Shown here piece after piece: positions 1-5,992 of a stretch of 6,359 nucleotides of DNA. The notes beneath the pieces were generated by a model. That model searched no databases. It saw nothing but the letters and a program-made list of their open reading frames with translations, and was not told the DNA's origin. The stretch is from the NCBI GenBank assembly GCA_015487835.1, contig WFOY01000086.1, forward strand, positions 1-6,359. Reading direction: 5' to 3'. The number at the start of each line of letters is the position of its first letter. Within the stretch, counting starts at the first letter, position 1. Source of the stretch: Aquificaceae bacterium. Its GTDB lineage: Bacteria > Aquificota > Aquificia > Aquificales > Aquificaceae. The position numbers and the translations under genes were made by a program.

Positions 1-561
1 CCCCTCTTCATGTATTCGGTGGAGAAGGCACTAAAGATCTTCGATGAGGTTGTCCTTGTTCTCCCGAAGGATGTCCTCTCAAGGGTATCGGTTCCCGAAG
101 GTGTGAAGAAGGTGGAGGGAGGGAAGGAAAGGCAGGACTCGGTCCTCAACGGCATACTCGAGACGGAGGCGGAGATCGTCGTTATCCACGACGCGGCGAG
201 GCCCCTGGCCACGGAGGAGATGTTCAGGGAGGTCTCAAACCTGGGAGAGTTCGACGGAAAGATAGTGGCGGTCCCCTCCAGGGACACCATAAAGGAGGTC
301 TCCAACGAAACGGTCCTGAGAACCGTGGACCGCACCCACATCTGGCTATCTCAAACTCCTCAGGCTTTCAAAAGGAAGGTTCTCTTGGAGTGCCACTTCA
401 GGGCCAGGAACGAGGGTTTCTACGGGACCGACGATGCGAGCCTCCTGGAGAGATACGGCTACAGGGTAGGGGTCGTCATGGGGTCTTACTGGAACGTGAA
501 GGTAACCTACAAGGAGGATATCCAGTTTCTGGAGAGGCTCCTGAGTAAGGAGCTACTTTAA
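1..561 (+). CDS. ispD: 2-C-methyl-D-erythritol 4-phosphate cytidylyltransferase (IspD), 5'-truncated by window edge
   Basis: IspD joins CTP and 2-C-methyl-D-erythritol 4-phosphate to give CDP-methylerythritol and pyrophosphate, in the cytosolic MEP route to isoprenoid precursors. The reading frame is open from base 1, and the leading codons Pro-Leu-Phe-Met match the family interior, so the ATG at 10 is internal and not the start. About 40 N-terminal residues are missing, including the glycine-rich CTP loop and the catalytic Arg and Lys near the N-terminus. What remains is clearly IspD: GGKERQDSVLNG (CTP contacts), VIHDAARP with its metal-binding Asp at bases 190-192, PSRDTIKE, TVDRTHIW, TDDASLLE, and NVKVTYKED near the end, whose Lys at 499-501 aligns with E. 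coli Lys213. The stop is TAA at 559-561. The next gene follows in the same frame 15 bases later, so co-transcription is likely although the two functions are unrelated. Family assignment is secure. Confidence 0.96.
   Translation, partial: PLFMYSVEKALKIFDEVVLVLPKDVLSRVSVPEGVKKVEGGKERQDSVLNGILETEAEIVVIHDAARPLATEEMFREVSNLGEFDGKIVAVPSRDTIKEVSNETVLRTVDRTHIWLSQTPQAFKRKVLLECHFRARNEGFYGTDDASLLERYGYRVGVVMGSYWNVKVTYKEDIQFLERLLSKELL
536..554 (+). other. Stem-loop at the 3' end of ispD
   Basis: GCTCCT at 537-542 can pair with AGGAGC at 548-553, with an additional G-T wobble at 536/554 and a 5-base loop (543-547). The 3' arm contains AAGGAG, so an SD-like sequence would be buried in the stem. An A/T-rich stretch follows but has no proper U-run, so this is at best a weak terminator or attenuator between ispD and carB. 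It lies inside the ispD coding sequence and could be chance. Confidence 0.3.
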
Positions 562-564
562 AAT
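559..564 (+). promoter_or_regulatory. Possible -10 element for the carB start
   Basis: TAAAAT matches the bacterial -10 consensus at 5 of 6 positions and lies 12 bases before the GTG start at 577, so transcription from it would give a leader of only a few bases. I see no good -35 element upstream. The site overlaps the ispD stop codon. Read-through transcription from ispD is an equally good explanation for expression of the downstream gene. Confidence 0.25.
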
Positions 565-576
565 AAGTTCCTTGAA

Positions 577-2181
577 GTGAAGGGGAAAGTTCTTATACTC
601 GGGAGCGGTCCCAACAGGATAGGTCAGGGTATAGAGTTCGACTACGCCTGCGTTCACGCCGTCTTCGCATCCCAGGAGGAGGGGTTCGAAACTATTATGG
701 TGAATTGCAATCCCGAGACGGTTTCTACCGACTACGACACGGCGGACCGCCTATACTTCGAACCGATAGTTCTGGAGCACGTCCTTGCCATAATCGAGAG
801 AGAGAAGCCCACGGGGGTTCTGCTCCAGTTCGGGGGTCAGACTCCTCTGAAACTCGCCCTTCCCTTGAAGGAGGAGGGGGTAAACATCCTGGGAACACCG
901 CCCGAGAGCATAGACAGGGCGGAGGACAGGGAGCTCTTCAGGAGGCTGGTCATAGAGCTGGGCCTCAAGCAGCCCGAGAGCGGAACCGCCAAGAGCAGGG
1001 AGGAAGCCCTCGAGGTGGCCAACAGGATAGGATTTCCAGTTCTGGTGAGGCCCTCCTACGTTCTCGGGGGAAGGGCGATGAAGATCGTTTACGACGAGGG
1101 GGATCTGCTTGAGTACTTGGAAGAAGCGGTGAGCGTCAGCTACGAGAGGCCCATACTCATAGACAAGTACCTTCAGGACAGCGTGGAGCTGGACGTGGAC
1201 GCGGTCGCGGACGGAGAGGACGTCCTCATAGGTGCGGTAATGGAGCACATAGAGGAGGCGGGGGTCCACTCGGGAGATAGCGCGGCCTCCATACCTCCCT
1301 ACACCTTAGAGGAGGGGGTGATCGAAAAGGTCAAGGAGCAGTCCAGAAAGGTGGCCAGGGCTCTAAAGGTTAAGGGTCTCATAAACCTACAGTTCGCGGT
1401 TTCAGGTGGAGAGGTTTACGTTTTGGAGGTCAATCCCAGGGCATCGAGGACCGTTCCCTTCGTGAGCAAGTCCGTAGGATACCCTCTCGCCAAGCTCGCC
1501 ACCAAGGTGGCCCTCGGGAGGAGGCTCAGGGATCTGATCCCCGAAGTGTTCGAGCTATTGGAGAGGGGCGAGAGCCACGTAGCCTCCGACTTCGTTCCCA
1601 AGGGCAGGAAGCTCTACACGGTAAAGGAGGTGGTCTTTCCCTGGAACAGGTTTCCCGAAGTGGATCCACTCCTGGGACCCGAGATGAAGAGCACGGGAGA
1701 GGTTATGGGGGTGGACGAGGACTTCGGCCTGGCCTTCTACAAGGCCCAGCTGGCCGCGGGCAACAGGCTTCCCGACGGAGGCAATGTGTTCGTGAGCGTG
1801 GCGGACAGGGACAAGGAGAAGATAGTGGACCTCGTCAGGGGCTTTATCGAACTCGGCTTCAGAGTGCTCGCGACCACAGGAACCCACAGGTTTCTGAAGA
1901 GCAGAGGCATACAGACTGAGCACGTTCTGAAGATATCGGAGGGAAGGCCCCACGTGGTGGACTACATAAGGAACGGCCAGATACACCTGATAATTAACAC
2001 CCCCACGGGCAAGAGGGAGGTGAGCGATGCCTACTTCATAAGGAGGGCGGCCGTCCAGCACGGGGTGGCCTACACGACCACGGTCAGAGGAGGCTACGCC
2101 ATACTGAGAGCCATAGAGAGCTACAGGAAGCTCAAAGAGAAGGGTCAAACCCCTAAGGTTTACCCCGTTCAGGAGCTGTGA
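577..2181 (+). CDS. carB: Carbamoyl-phosphate synthase large chain, C-terminal section (split CarB)
   Basis: This is the second half of the CPSase large subunit, 534 residues against about 1,073 for a full-length CarB. It aligns with E. coli CarB from about residue 555 to the end. The half carries the carbamoyl-phosphate-forming ATP-grasp unit, which phosphorylates carbamate, and the allosteric domain; it supplies arginine and pyrimidine synthesis. Visible motifs: GSGPNRIGQGIEFDY (9-23), VNCNPETVSTDYDTADR (42-58), QFGGQTPLKLA (84-94), VRPSYVLGGRAM (157-168), HSGDSAASIP (231-240), and the metal-binding EVNPRASRTVPF (284-295). The MGS-like allosteric domain spans about 402-520, with ATTGTHRFL (432-440), EGRPHVVDY and INTPTGK (473-479). 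The linker before YTVKEVVFPWNRF is about 16 residues longer than in E. coli. The GTG start is chosen because only a few residues precede the conserved GSGPNRIG block in the family. No ribosome binding site is visible. The glutaminase-coupled N-terminal half must be encoded elsewhere, as in Aquifex aeolicus. Confidence 0.96.
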   Translation: MKGKVLILGSGPNRIGQGIEFDYACVHAVFASQEEGFETIMVNCNPETVSTDYDTADRLYFEPIVLEHVLAIIEREKPTGVLLQFGGQTPLKLALPLKEEGVNILGTPPESIDRAEDRELFRRLVIELGLKQPESGTAKSREEALEVANRIGFPVLVRPSYVLGGRAMKIVYDEGDLLEYLEEAVSVSYERPILIDKYLQDSVELDVDAVADGEDVLIGAVMEHIEEAGVHSGDSAASIPPYTLEEGVIEKVKEQSRKVARALKVKGLINLQFAVSGGEVYVLEVNPRASRTVPFVSKSVGYPLAKLATKVALGRRLRDLIPEVFELLERGESHVASDFVPKGRKLYTVKEVVFPWNRFPEVDPLLGPEMKSTGEVMGVDEDFGLAFYKAQLAAGNRLPDGGNVFVSVADRDKEKIVDLVRGFIELGFRVLATTGTHRFLKSRGIQTEHVLKISEGRPHVVDYIRNGQIHLIINTPTGKREVSDAYFIRRAAVQHGVAYTTTVRGGYAILRAIESYRKLKEKGQTPKVYPVQEL

Positions 2182-3011
2182 CCCAAGAGGTATCCCTCGA
2201 AAGCCCTGTAGGAGCTCCTCACGTTCGGACCGCAGGCTACGAACCTGAAACCGAGGGAGTAGGCAATCCTCTCTATCTCCCTGAACTCCTCCTCCGAGTA
2301 GTATTTGAGAACGGGATGGTGTTTTAGGGAGGGGGCGTAGTACTGGCCCACCGTCAGGAAGTCGCATCCCACGCTCCTTAGATCCCTGAGAACCTCCACT
2401 ATCTCTCCCATAGTTTCCCCGAACCCCAGTATAAGTGCGGACTTGGTAGGAACATGAGGGGCTATCTCCTTGCTCCACTCTAAAATCCTCAAGCTCCTCT
2501 CGTATCTGGCCCCTACCCTAACCTTCGGGTACAGCCTCGGGACCGTCTCCACGTTGTGGTTGAGAACGTCTGGACTAGCTTCCAGAACCGTTTCCAGGGA
2601 CTCCCTCCTTCCCCTGAAGTCGGGTATGAGGACCTCCACCTTAACCCCTTCCAAGTTCTCCTTCAGGACTCTCACACACCTTGCGAACTGCTTTGCTCCC
2701 CCGTCGGGTAGATCGTCCCTAGTGACGGACGTGATAACCACATACCTCAGACCCAGGACCTTTACCGCCTCCAGGATCCTGTAGGGCTCCTCCTCGTCTA
2801 CGGGCAGGGGGCGCTTCCTCTTCACGTTGCAGAAGGTGCATCCCCTCGTGCACCTGTCCCCAAGGATCATGAAGGTAGCGGTCCTGCTTCCGAAGCACTC
2901 GGAGATGTTGGGACATCTGGATTCCTCACATACGGTGTTCAATCTCGCTTTCCTGAGGAGCCTCTTAACTTCGTTCGCCTCGGAGAGCCTGATTAAGGGC
3001 TTGCCGTACAT
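2169..3011 (-). CDS. lipA: Lipoyl synthase (radical SAM)
   Basis: LipA inserts two sulfur atoms at C6 and C8 of octanoyl groups carried on lipoyl domains (pyruvate dehydrogenase-type complexes, glycine cleavage H protein), the last step of lipoate synthesis. It is a cytosolic enzyme with two 4Fe-4S clusters. Both cluster motifs are intact: Cys28, Cys33 and Cys39 (CEESRCPNISEC) bind the auxiliary cluster that is sacrificed as sulfur donor, and Cys54, Cys58 and Cys61 (CTRGCTFC) bind the radical SAM cluster. The C-terminal VRSSYRA supplies the serine that completes the auxiliary cluster. Other family blocks are TSVTRDDLPDGGA, LNHNVETVPRLYPKVR, and VGQYYAPSLKHHPV near the end. At 280 residues it lacks only the variable N-terminal extension of E. 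coli LipA (321). The ATG is the first possible start, since an in-frame stop lies 22-24 bases upstream. There is no SD. Its 3' end overlaps carB by 13 bases tail to tail. No lipB or lipoate ligase is seen nearby. Confidence 0.97.
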   Translation of the reverse strand: MYGKPLIRLSEANEVKRLLRKARLNTVCEESRCPNISECFGSRTATFMILGDRCTRGCTFCNVKRKRPLPVDEEEPYRILEAVKVLGLRYVVITSVTRDDLPDGGAKQFARCVRVLKENLEGVKVEVLIPDFRGRRESLETVLEASPDVLNHNVETVPRLYPKVRVGARYERSLRILEWSKEIAPHVPTKSALILGFGETMGEIVEVLRDLRSVGCDFLTVGQYYAPSLKHHPVLKYYSEEEFREIERIAYSLGFRFVACGPNVRSSYRAFEGYLLGHSS

Positions 3012-3034
3012 GCTAAAATCATAACTTAATACCT
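3012..3034. promoter_or_regulatory. 23-base divergent promoter region between lipA and mnmH
   Basis: This A/T-rich gap is all that separates the two start codons. On the minus strand TATGAT (3018-3023, 5 of 6 to the -10 consensus) ends 6 bases before the lipA ATG, the spacing expected if transcription begins at the ATG itself. On the plus strand TAAAAT (3014-3019) is the best -10 match, and weaker -10-like hexamers (TAACTT 3022-3027, CTTAAT 3025-3030) lie nearer the mnmH ATG. Neither gene has an SD, so both may make leaderless mRNAs. Any -35 elements would lie inside the opposing gene, and none is convincing. Confidence 0.45.
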
Positions 3035-4129
3035 ATGGGCTACAGGGACATAGACCCTCACGAGATCTACAGTCTCGAAGACAGAATACTGGTAGACATA
3101 AGGAGTCCCCAGGAGTTCGAGGAGTTCCACATACCAGGTGCGGTGAACGTCCCTCTCTTCGAGAACGAGGAGAAGAGGCTCATAGGCTACGTCTACAGAA
3201 AGGAGGGGGTTGAGAAGGCAAAGGAACTGGGAGAGGAGATAGCGAGGCGCAAGCTGGAGGAGTTTTACAGAAAGTTCAGGGAGCTGAAAGAAAAACATGA
3301 GAACGTGATCGTTTACTGCTGGAGGGGAGGGATGAGGAGTCAGGGCATGTGCGAGGCCATGTCCAAGATGGGTCTGGACCTCCTCAGGCTCAGGGGAGGC
3401 TACAGGGCCTACAGGCAGTTCATTCTCAAGGATATGGAAAGGCTAACGGAGGGTATAAGGTTCATCGTCCTCACGGGGAAGACTGGAGTAGGGAAGACCA
3501 AGGTTCTCAGGGAGCTGAGGAGGAGGGGGTATCCCGTTCTGGATCTTGAGGATCTCGCCAAGGACAGGGGCTCTGTCTTCGGAAGCGTCGGGATAAGGTC
3601 CCAGGTCTCCCAGAAGATGTTCGACTCCCTCGTCTACGAGGAGCTGAGGAGGATCGGGGAGGGACTCGTTTTCGTTGAGGACGAGAGCAGGAGGATAGGC
3701 AACCTCTACATACCCGATCCCGTGTGGAGGAAGAAGAGCGAAGGAATCTACGTAGAGGTAAAGGCCTCCCTCTGGCGAAGGATCGAGAACATACTCGAGG
3801 ACTACACCTCGGAGGAGGGCTGGGAGGAGGAGGCGATCCAGGCGGTCGGGAGGATCAAGAAATACTTAGGACCTCAGAGGTTCGAGTATCTCATGGAGAA
3901 GTTCAAAGAGAAGGACTACAGGGAGGTGGTCAGGTTTCTGATAGAGGAGTATTACGACAAGAAATACAGACAGTTCGGTGAGCCGATCCTCGAGGTGGAG
4001 TGCGATGACCTGAGCGTGTGCGTGGAAAGACTCGAAGATATATATAACCTTATATCCCATGAGGGTGAGGTTCAGGATATCCCTCTACAAGGAAGGAAGG
4101 AGGCTGAGAAGGTCCGACCTCGAGGGTGA
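3035..4129 (+). CDS. mnmH: tRNA 2-selenouridine synthase (SelU/MnmH)
   Basis: MnmH (SelU, YbbB) converts 2-thiouridine at wobble position 34 of tRNA(Lys), tRNA(Glu) and tRNA(Gln) to 2-selenouridine using selenophosphate, through a geranylated intermediate. The order of domains is typical. An N-terminal rhodanese domain (about 1-130) carries VDIRSPQEFEEFHIPGAVN and the active-site loop YCWRGGMRSQG, with catalytic Cys95. A P-loop domain follows, with Walker A GKTGVGKT (148-155), then LEDLAKDRGSVFGS, VEDESRRIG (214-222), LGPQRFEYL and EEYYDKKY (304-311). The length of 364 is close to E. coli (364), but the last 24 residues (341-364) are encoded in the overlap with the next gene and contain two CGA codons plus CTA and CAA, which are unlike the rest, so this tail is probably unconserved. 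The ATG lies 23 bases from the divergent lipA and has no SD. Presence of this enzyme implies selenophosphate synthetase (SelD) elsewhere in the genome. Confidence 0.97.
   Translation: MGYRDIDPHEIYSLEDRILVDIRSPQEFEEFHIPGAVNVPLFENEEKRLIGYVYRKEGVEKAKELGEEIARRKLEEFYRKFRELKEKHENVIVYCWRGGMRSQGMCEAMSKMGLDLLRLRGGYRAYRQFILKDMERLTEGIRFIVLTGKTGVGKTKVLRELRRRGYPVLDLEDLAKDRGSVFGSVGIRSQVSQKMFDSLVYEELRRIGEGLVFVEDESRRIGNLYIPDPVWRKKSEGIYVEVKASLWRRIENILEDYTSEEGWEEEAIQAVGRIKKYLGPQRFEYLMEKFKEKDYREVVRFLIEEYYDKKYRQFGEPILEVECDDLSVCVERLEDIYNLISHEGEVQDIPLQGRKEAEKVRPRG
4037..4058 (+). promoter_or_regulatory. A/T-rich possible promoter of the small downstream gene
   Basis: A short alternating A/T stretch interrupts the GC-rich end of mnmH. 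It contains TATATA (4041-4046), TATAAC (4043-4048, 5 of 6 to -10) and TTATAT (4050-4055) just before the ATG at 4059. No SD is present, so the downstream gene would start from a leaderless or nearly leaderless transcript, or be translated from the mnmH message. No clear -35 is visible. Confidence 0.3.
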
Positions 4130-4409
4130 GAGGGACCCGCTTCTGAAGGGTATGAGGTACATAACCGAGTTCAAATACCTGGAGGCAACAAAGTGGCTTC
4201 TGATAGCCCCAGACTGCTACGAGAGGTATCTCCTTCTGGGGCTTATAAACCTCGCCCTGGGACAGGAGGATCAGGCGAGGGAGTTCTTAGAGAGCCTGGA
4301 GGGGACTCCCAGGTGCACGGACATAAGCGTATTCGTAGAAAGACCTGAGGAGGGAACTAAGAAGGAAGTGAGAGGACTACCCGACCTTGTCGAACTCTCC
4401 CTTGTTTAG
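4059..4409 (+). CDS. Small hypothetical protein with a TPR-like helix pair
   Basis: I do not recognise this 116-residue protein. It has a basic, probably beta-rich N-terminus (residues 1-19), then two or more predicted helices: about 34-50 (EFKYLEATKWLLIAP) and 53-80 (YLLLGLINLALGQEDQAREF). The second region fits one tetratricopeptide repeat, with Leu60-Gly61 and Ala73 at the characteristic positions, which hints at protein binding. There is no signal peptide, and the hydrophobic run at 58-67 is too short for a clear membrane span. Evidence that it is real: in the 71 bases shared with mnmH, this frame uses the local codon style (AGG, ATA, TAC, AAG) while the mnmH frame does not. ATG at 4152 could be an alternative start giving 85 residues without overlap, but its AAGGG lies too close to serve as an SD. 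The 3' end overlaps the opposing acyl-CoA ligase by 33 bases. The position suggests co-transcription with mnmH; function is unknown. Confidence 0.6.
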   Translation: MRVRFRISLYKEGRRLRRSDLEGERDPLLKGMRYITEFKYLEATKWLLIAPDCYERYLLLGLINLALGQEDQAREFLESLEGTPRCTDISVFVERPEEGTKKEVRGLPDLVELSLV

Positions 4410-5936
4410 CTTCTCCCTGAGAACCCTCTTCAGGACCTTACCCGTGGCGTTCTTGGGAAGGTCGTCTACGAATATGAACTGCCTCGGAATCTTGTAGTTG
4501 GCGAGCCTCTCCTTAAGAAATTCCCTCAGCTCGGACTCACTCGGCTTCTCGCCTTCCGCAGGCTTCACAAAGGCGACAGGTATCTCACCGTGGTGAGAGT
4601 CCTTCTTACCCACAACCGCACAGAGCTCTACCTTGGGATGGCTCATGAGAACCTCCTCCACCTCCCTGGGGTATATGTTCATGCCCTTGCAGATTATGAG
4701 ATCCTTCTTCCTGTCGACTATGTATAGGAAGCCCTCCTCATCAACGTATCCCAGATCTCCCGTCCTTAGCCAGCCGTTTATTATGGTGTTCTCCGTTTCG
4801 TAGGGATTGTTGTAGTACCCCTTCATAACGCAGTCCCCCTTCACGATAATCTCACCCACCTCCCCCGTAGGGAGCTCCACAAGTTCCTCGTCCACTATCT
4901 TCACCTCGTAGTCGGGAAGGGGAGGACCGACCGATAGAGGCTTTTGCTTGTGCGGAAGGTTCACCGACACCACGGGGGAACACTCGCTCAGGCCGTACCC
5001 TTCCAGCAGAACCGCCCTTTTGAACTTCTTCTTCATTCTCTCAAGGGTGTCGAGGGGAAGGGGAGCGCCTCCCGAGACGAAATATCTTATGCGGTTGAAC
5101 CACATGAAGTACCAGGGAAGCTTCGCCTTGGAAAGGGCGTTGAAGACCTCGGGAACTCCCATGAAAACGGTTACCCTTTTCAGAAGCGTCTGCTTTATCA
5201 CGTTGGAGAAGGGCATTATGGACCTCACTATTACTATAGGGCTTGCGGTGTACAAAGGCAGAAGCACGGTCGCGGTTAGGGTGAAGGCGTGGAACATGGG
5301 AAGGTAGACTATGAACCTGTCCTTGGGCTTTATGTCGAAAACCCTGACGATGTTCTCTATGTTTGAAAAGATGTTTTTGTATGTGAGCATGACACCTTTG
5401 GGCTTTCCTGTCGTTCCAGAGGTGTAAAGCATAACGGCGGTGTCCTCCAAGTCTGCCTGAGGTCTTATATGCTCGTAGTCTTCTATCGTCAAACCCTCAT
5501 CGAAGCTCAGATTCCTCTCGTCCAGCTTAGGAGCCCCTTCGGACCATATGAGCTTATCTATCTCTGTGCTTTCTTCTATGCCTTTCAGAAGATCCGCAAA
5601 CTTCCCCTGGGTTATGAGAAGTTTAGCCCCACAATCGTTGAGTATGTATTCGAGCTCAGCCCTTTTGAGGAAGGTGTTGAGGGGAACGGGAACCGCACCC
5701 AGCTTCCCGATCGCCAGGAGGGCTATTACAAACTCCTTCGAGTTTCCCATCAACATCGCCACGTTATCGCCCTTCCTCACACCCACAAGCTCCAGGTATC
5801 GGGCGAAGGAGTCCACTTGGTGCTTGAGATCCCTCCACCTAACCTTGGTGTTCTCCTCGAAGAGGGCGGGTCTTCTCGGAAAACGCTCTGCGTTCTCCTC
5901 TACGAACTCGTAGAAGTTCCTGAACTTGTAGGGCAT
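4377..5936 (-). CDS. AMP-forming acyl-CoA synthetase (long-chain fatty-acid CoA ligase-like)
   Basis: This is a 519-residue member of the ANL adenylating superfamily, which activates a carboxylic acid with ATP to an acyl-AMP and transfers it to CoA. All core motifs are present: the phosphate loop YTSGTTGKPKG (171-181), LPMFHAFTL (212-220), SGGAPL (288-293), GYGLSE (313-318), GWLRTGD (388-394), the hinge DRKKDLI (408-414) and the C-terminal catalytic Lys500 in PKNATGK. Length and overall resemblance fit compact bacterial FadD/LcfB-type enzymes without a membrane anchor. Substrate chain length cannot be read from sequence, so fatty acyl-CoA ligase is the best guess and other carboxylates are possible. 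The ATG is well supported by a strong SD, unlike most genes in this window. It faces away from the SucC-like gene, and its 3' end overlaps the small TPR-like gene. Whether it serves fatty acid salvage, lipid remodelling or another acid is not shown by the neighbours. Confidence 0.93.
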   Translation of the reverse strand: MPYKFRNFYEFVEENAERFPRRPALFEENTKVRWRDLKHQVDSFARYLELVGVRKGDNVAMLMGNSKEFVIALLAIGKLGAVPVPLNTFLKRAELEYILNDCGAKLLITQGKFADLLKGIEESTEIDKLIWSEGAPKLDERNLSFDEGLTIEDYEHIRPQADLEDTAVMLYTSGTTGKPKGVMLTYKNIFSNIENIVRVFDIKPKDRFIVYLPMFHAFTLTATVLLPLYTASPIVIVRSIMPFSNVIKQTLLKRVTVFMGVPEVFNALSKAKLPWYFMWFNRIRYFVSGGAPLPLDTLERMKKKFKRAVLLEGYGLSECSPVVSVNLPHKQKPLSVGPPLPDYEVKIVDEELVELPTGEVGEIIVKGDCVMKGYYNNPYETENTIINGWLRTGDLGYVDEEGFLYIVDRKKDLIICKGMNIYPREVEEVLMSHPKVELCAVVGKKDSHHGEIPVAFVKPAEGEKPSESELREFLKERLANYKIPRQFIFVDDLPKNATGKVLKRVLREKLNKGEFDKVG

Positions 5937-5940
5937 CTCT

Positions 5941-5948
5941 ACCTCCTC
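5941..5948 (-). promoter_or_regulatory. Strong ribosome binding site of the acyl-CoA ligase
   Basis: Read on the minus strand the sequence is GAGGAGGT, a near-perfect anti-SD complement, with its GGAGG core 5 bases before the ATG. It fixes the start at 5936. Together with the SucC-like gene it is one of only two clear SD sequences in the window. Confidence 0.85.
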
Positions 5949-5961
5949 ATTATAGGTTATA
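5949..5961 (-). promoter_or_regulatory. -10 candidates for the acyl-CoA ligase
   Basis: On the minus strand two -10-like hexamers follow each other: TATAAC (5956-5961) and a perfect TATAAT (5949-5954). Transcription from the perfect one would begin at about 5942, inside the SD, and spoil it. The TATAAC copy would give a leader of about 13 bases with the whole SD and is the better candidate. No strong -35 is visible; TTGGAT (5969-5974) is a weak match at poor spacing. Confidence 0.45.
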
Positions 5962-5963
5962 CT
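5958..5963 (+). promoter_or_regulatory. -10 candidate for the SucC-like gene
   Basis: TATACT matches the -10 consensus at 5 of 6 positions and would start transcription near 5970, leaving a leader of about 26 bases with the complete SD. It overlaps the minus-strand -10 candidate, so the two divergent promoters would compete for RNA polymerase. A -35 at normal spacing would fall at about 5935-5940 and is not recognisable. Confidence 0.4.
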
Positions 5964-5983
5964 TAATAATCCAAACCTCAGGC

Positions 5984-5992
5984 GGAGGAAGG
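5984..5992 (+). promoter_or_regulatory. Ribosome binding site of the SucC-like gene
   Basis: GGAGGAAGG places its GGAGG core 7 bases before the ATG at 5996, an ideal SD arrangement that fixes the start codon. Confidence 0.85.

Noticed and set aside
10..12. ATG at 10 as the ispD start
   Set aside because: The frame is open to base 1, residues before the ATG fit the family, and starting here would remove the CTP-binding N-terminus; the gene is cut by the window edge.
547..552. AAGGAG as the carB ribosome binding site
   Set aside because: It is about 25 bases from the GTG, no start codon lies at a proper distance, and AAG GAG is simply a common Lys-Glu codon pair in this genome.
751..1269. Minus-strand open frame inside carB
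   Set aside because: A shadow of the conserved ATP-grasp region, with low-complexity composition and no start signal.
1555..2478. Long open frame on the minus strand through carB and into lipA (307 codons)
   Set aside because: Its translation resembles no protein family, it runs antisense to well-conserved CarB and in another frame of lipA, and GC-rich AGG-biased genes leave few stops on the opposite strand.
3601..3860. Repeated purine-rich GAGGAG-type runs as a possible tandem repeat
   Set aside because: They are Glu and Arg codons (GAG, AGG) within conserved MnmH sequence. Purine-rich coding strands are general here and flip with gene direction.
5469..5966. Plus-strand open frame antisense to the acyl-CoA ligase
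   Set aside because: No recognisable motifs; it runs opposite the conserved N-terminal domain of the ligase and into the promoter region. Other plus-strand frames at 4944-5307 and 5548-5913 were dropped for the same reason.
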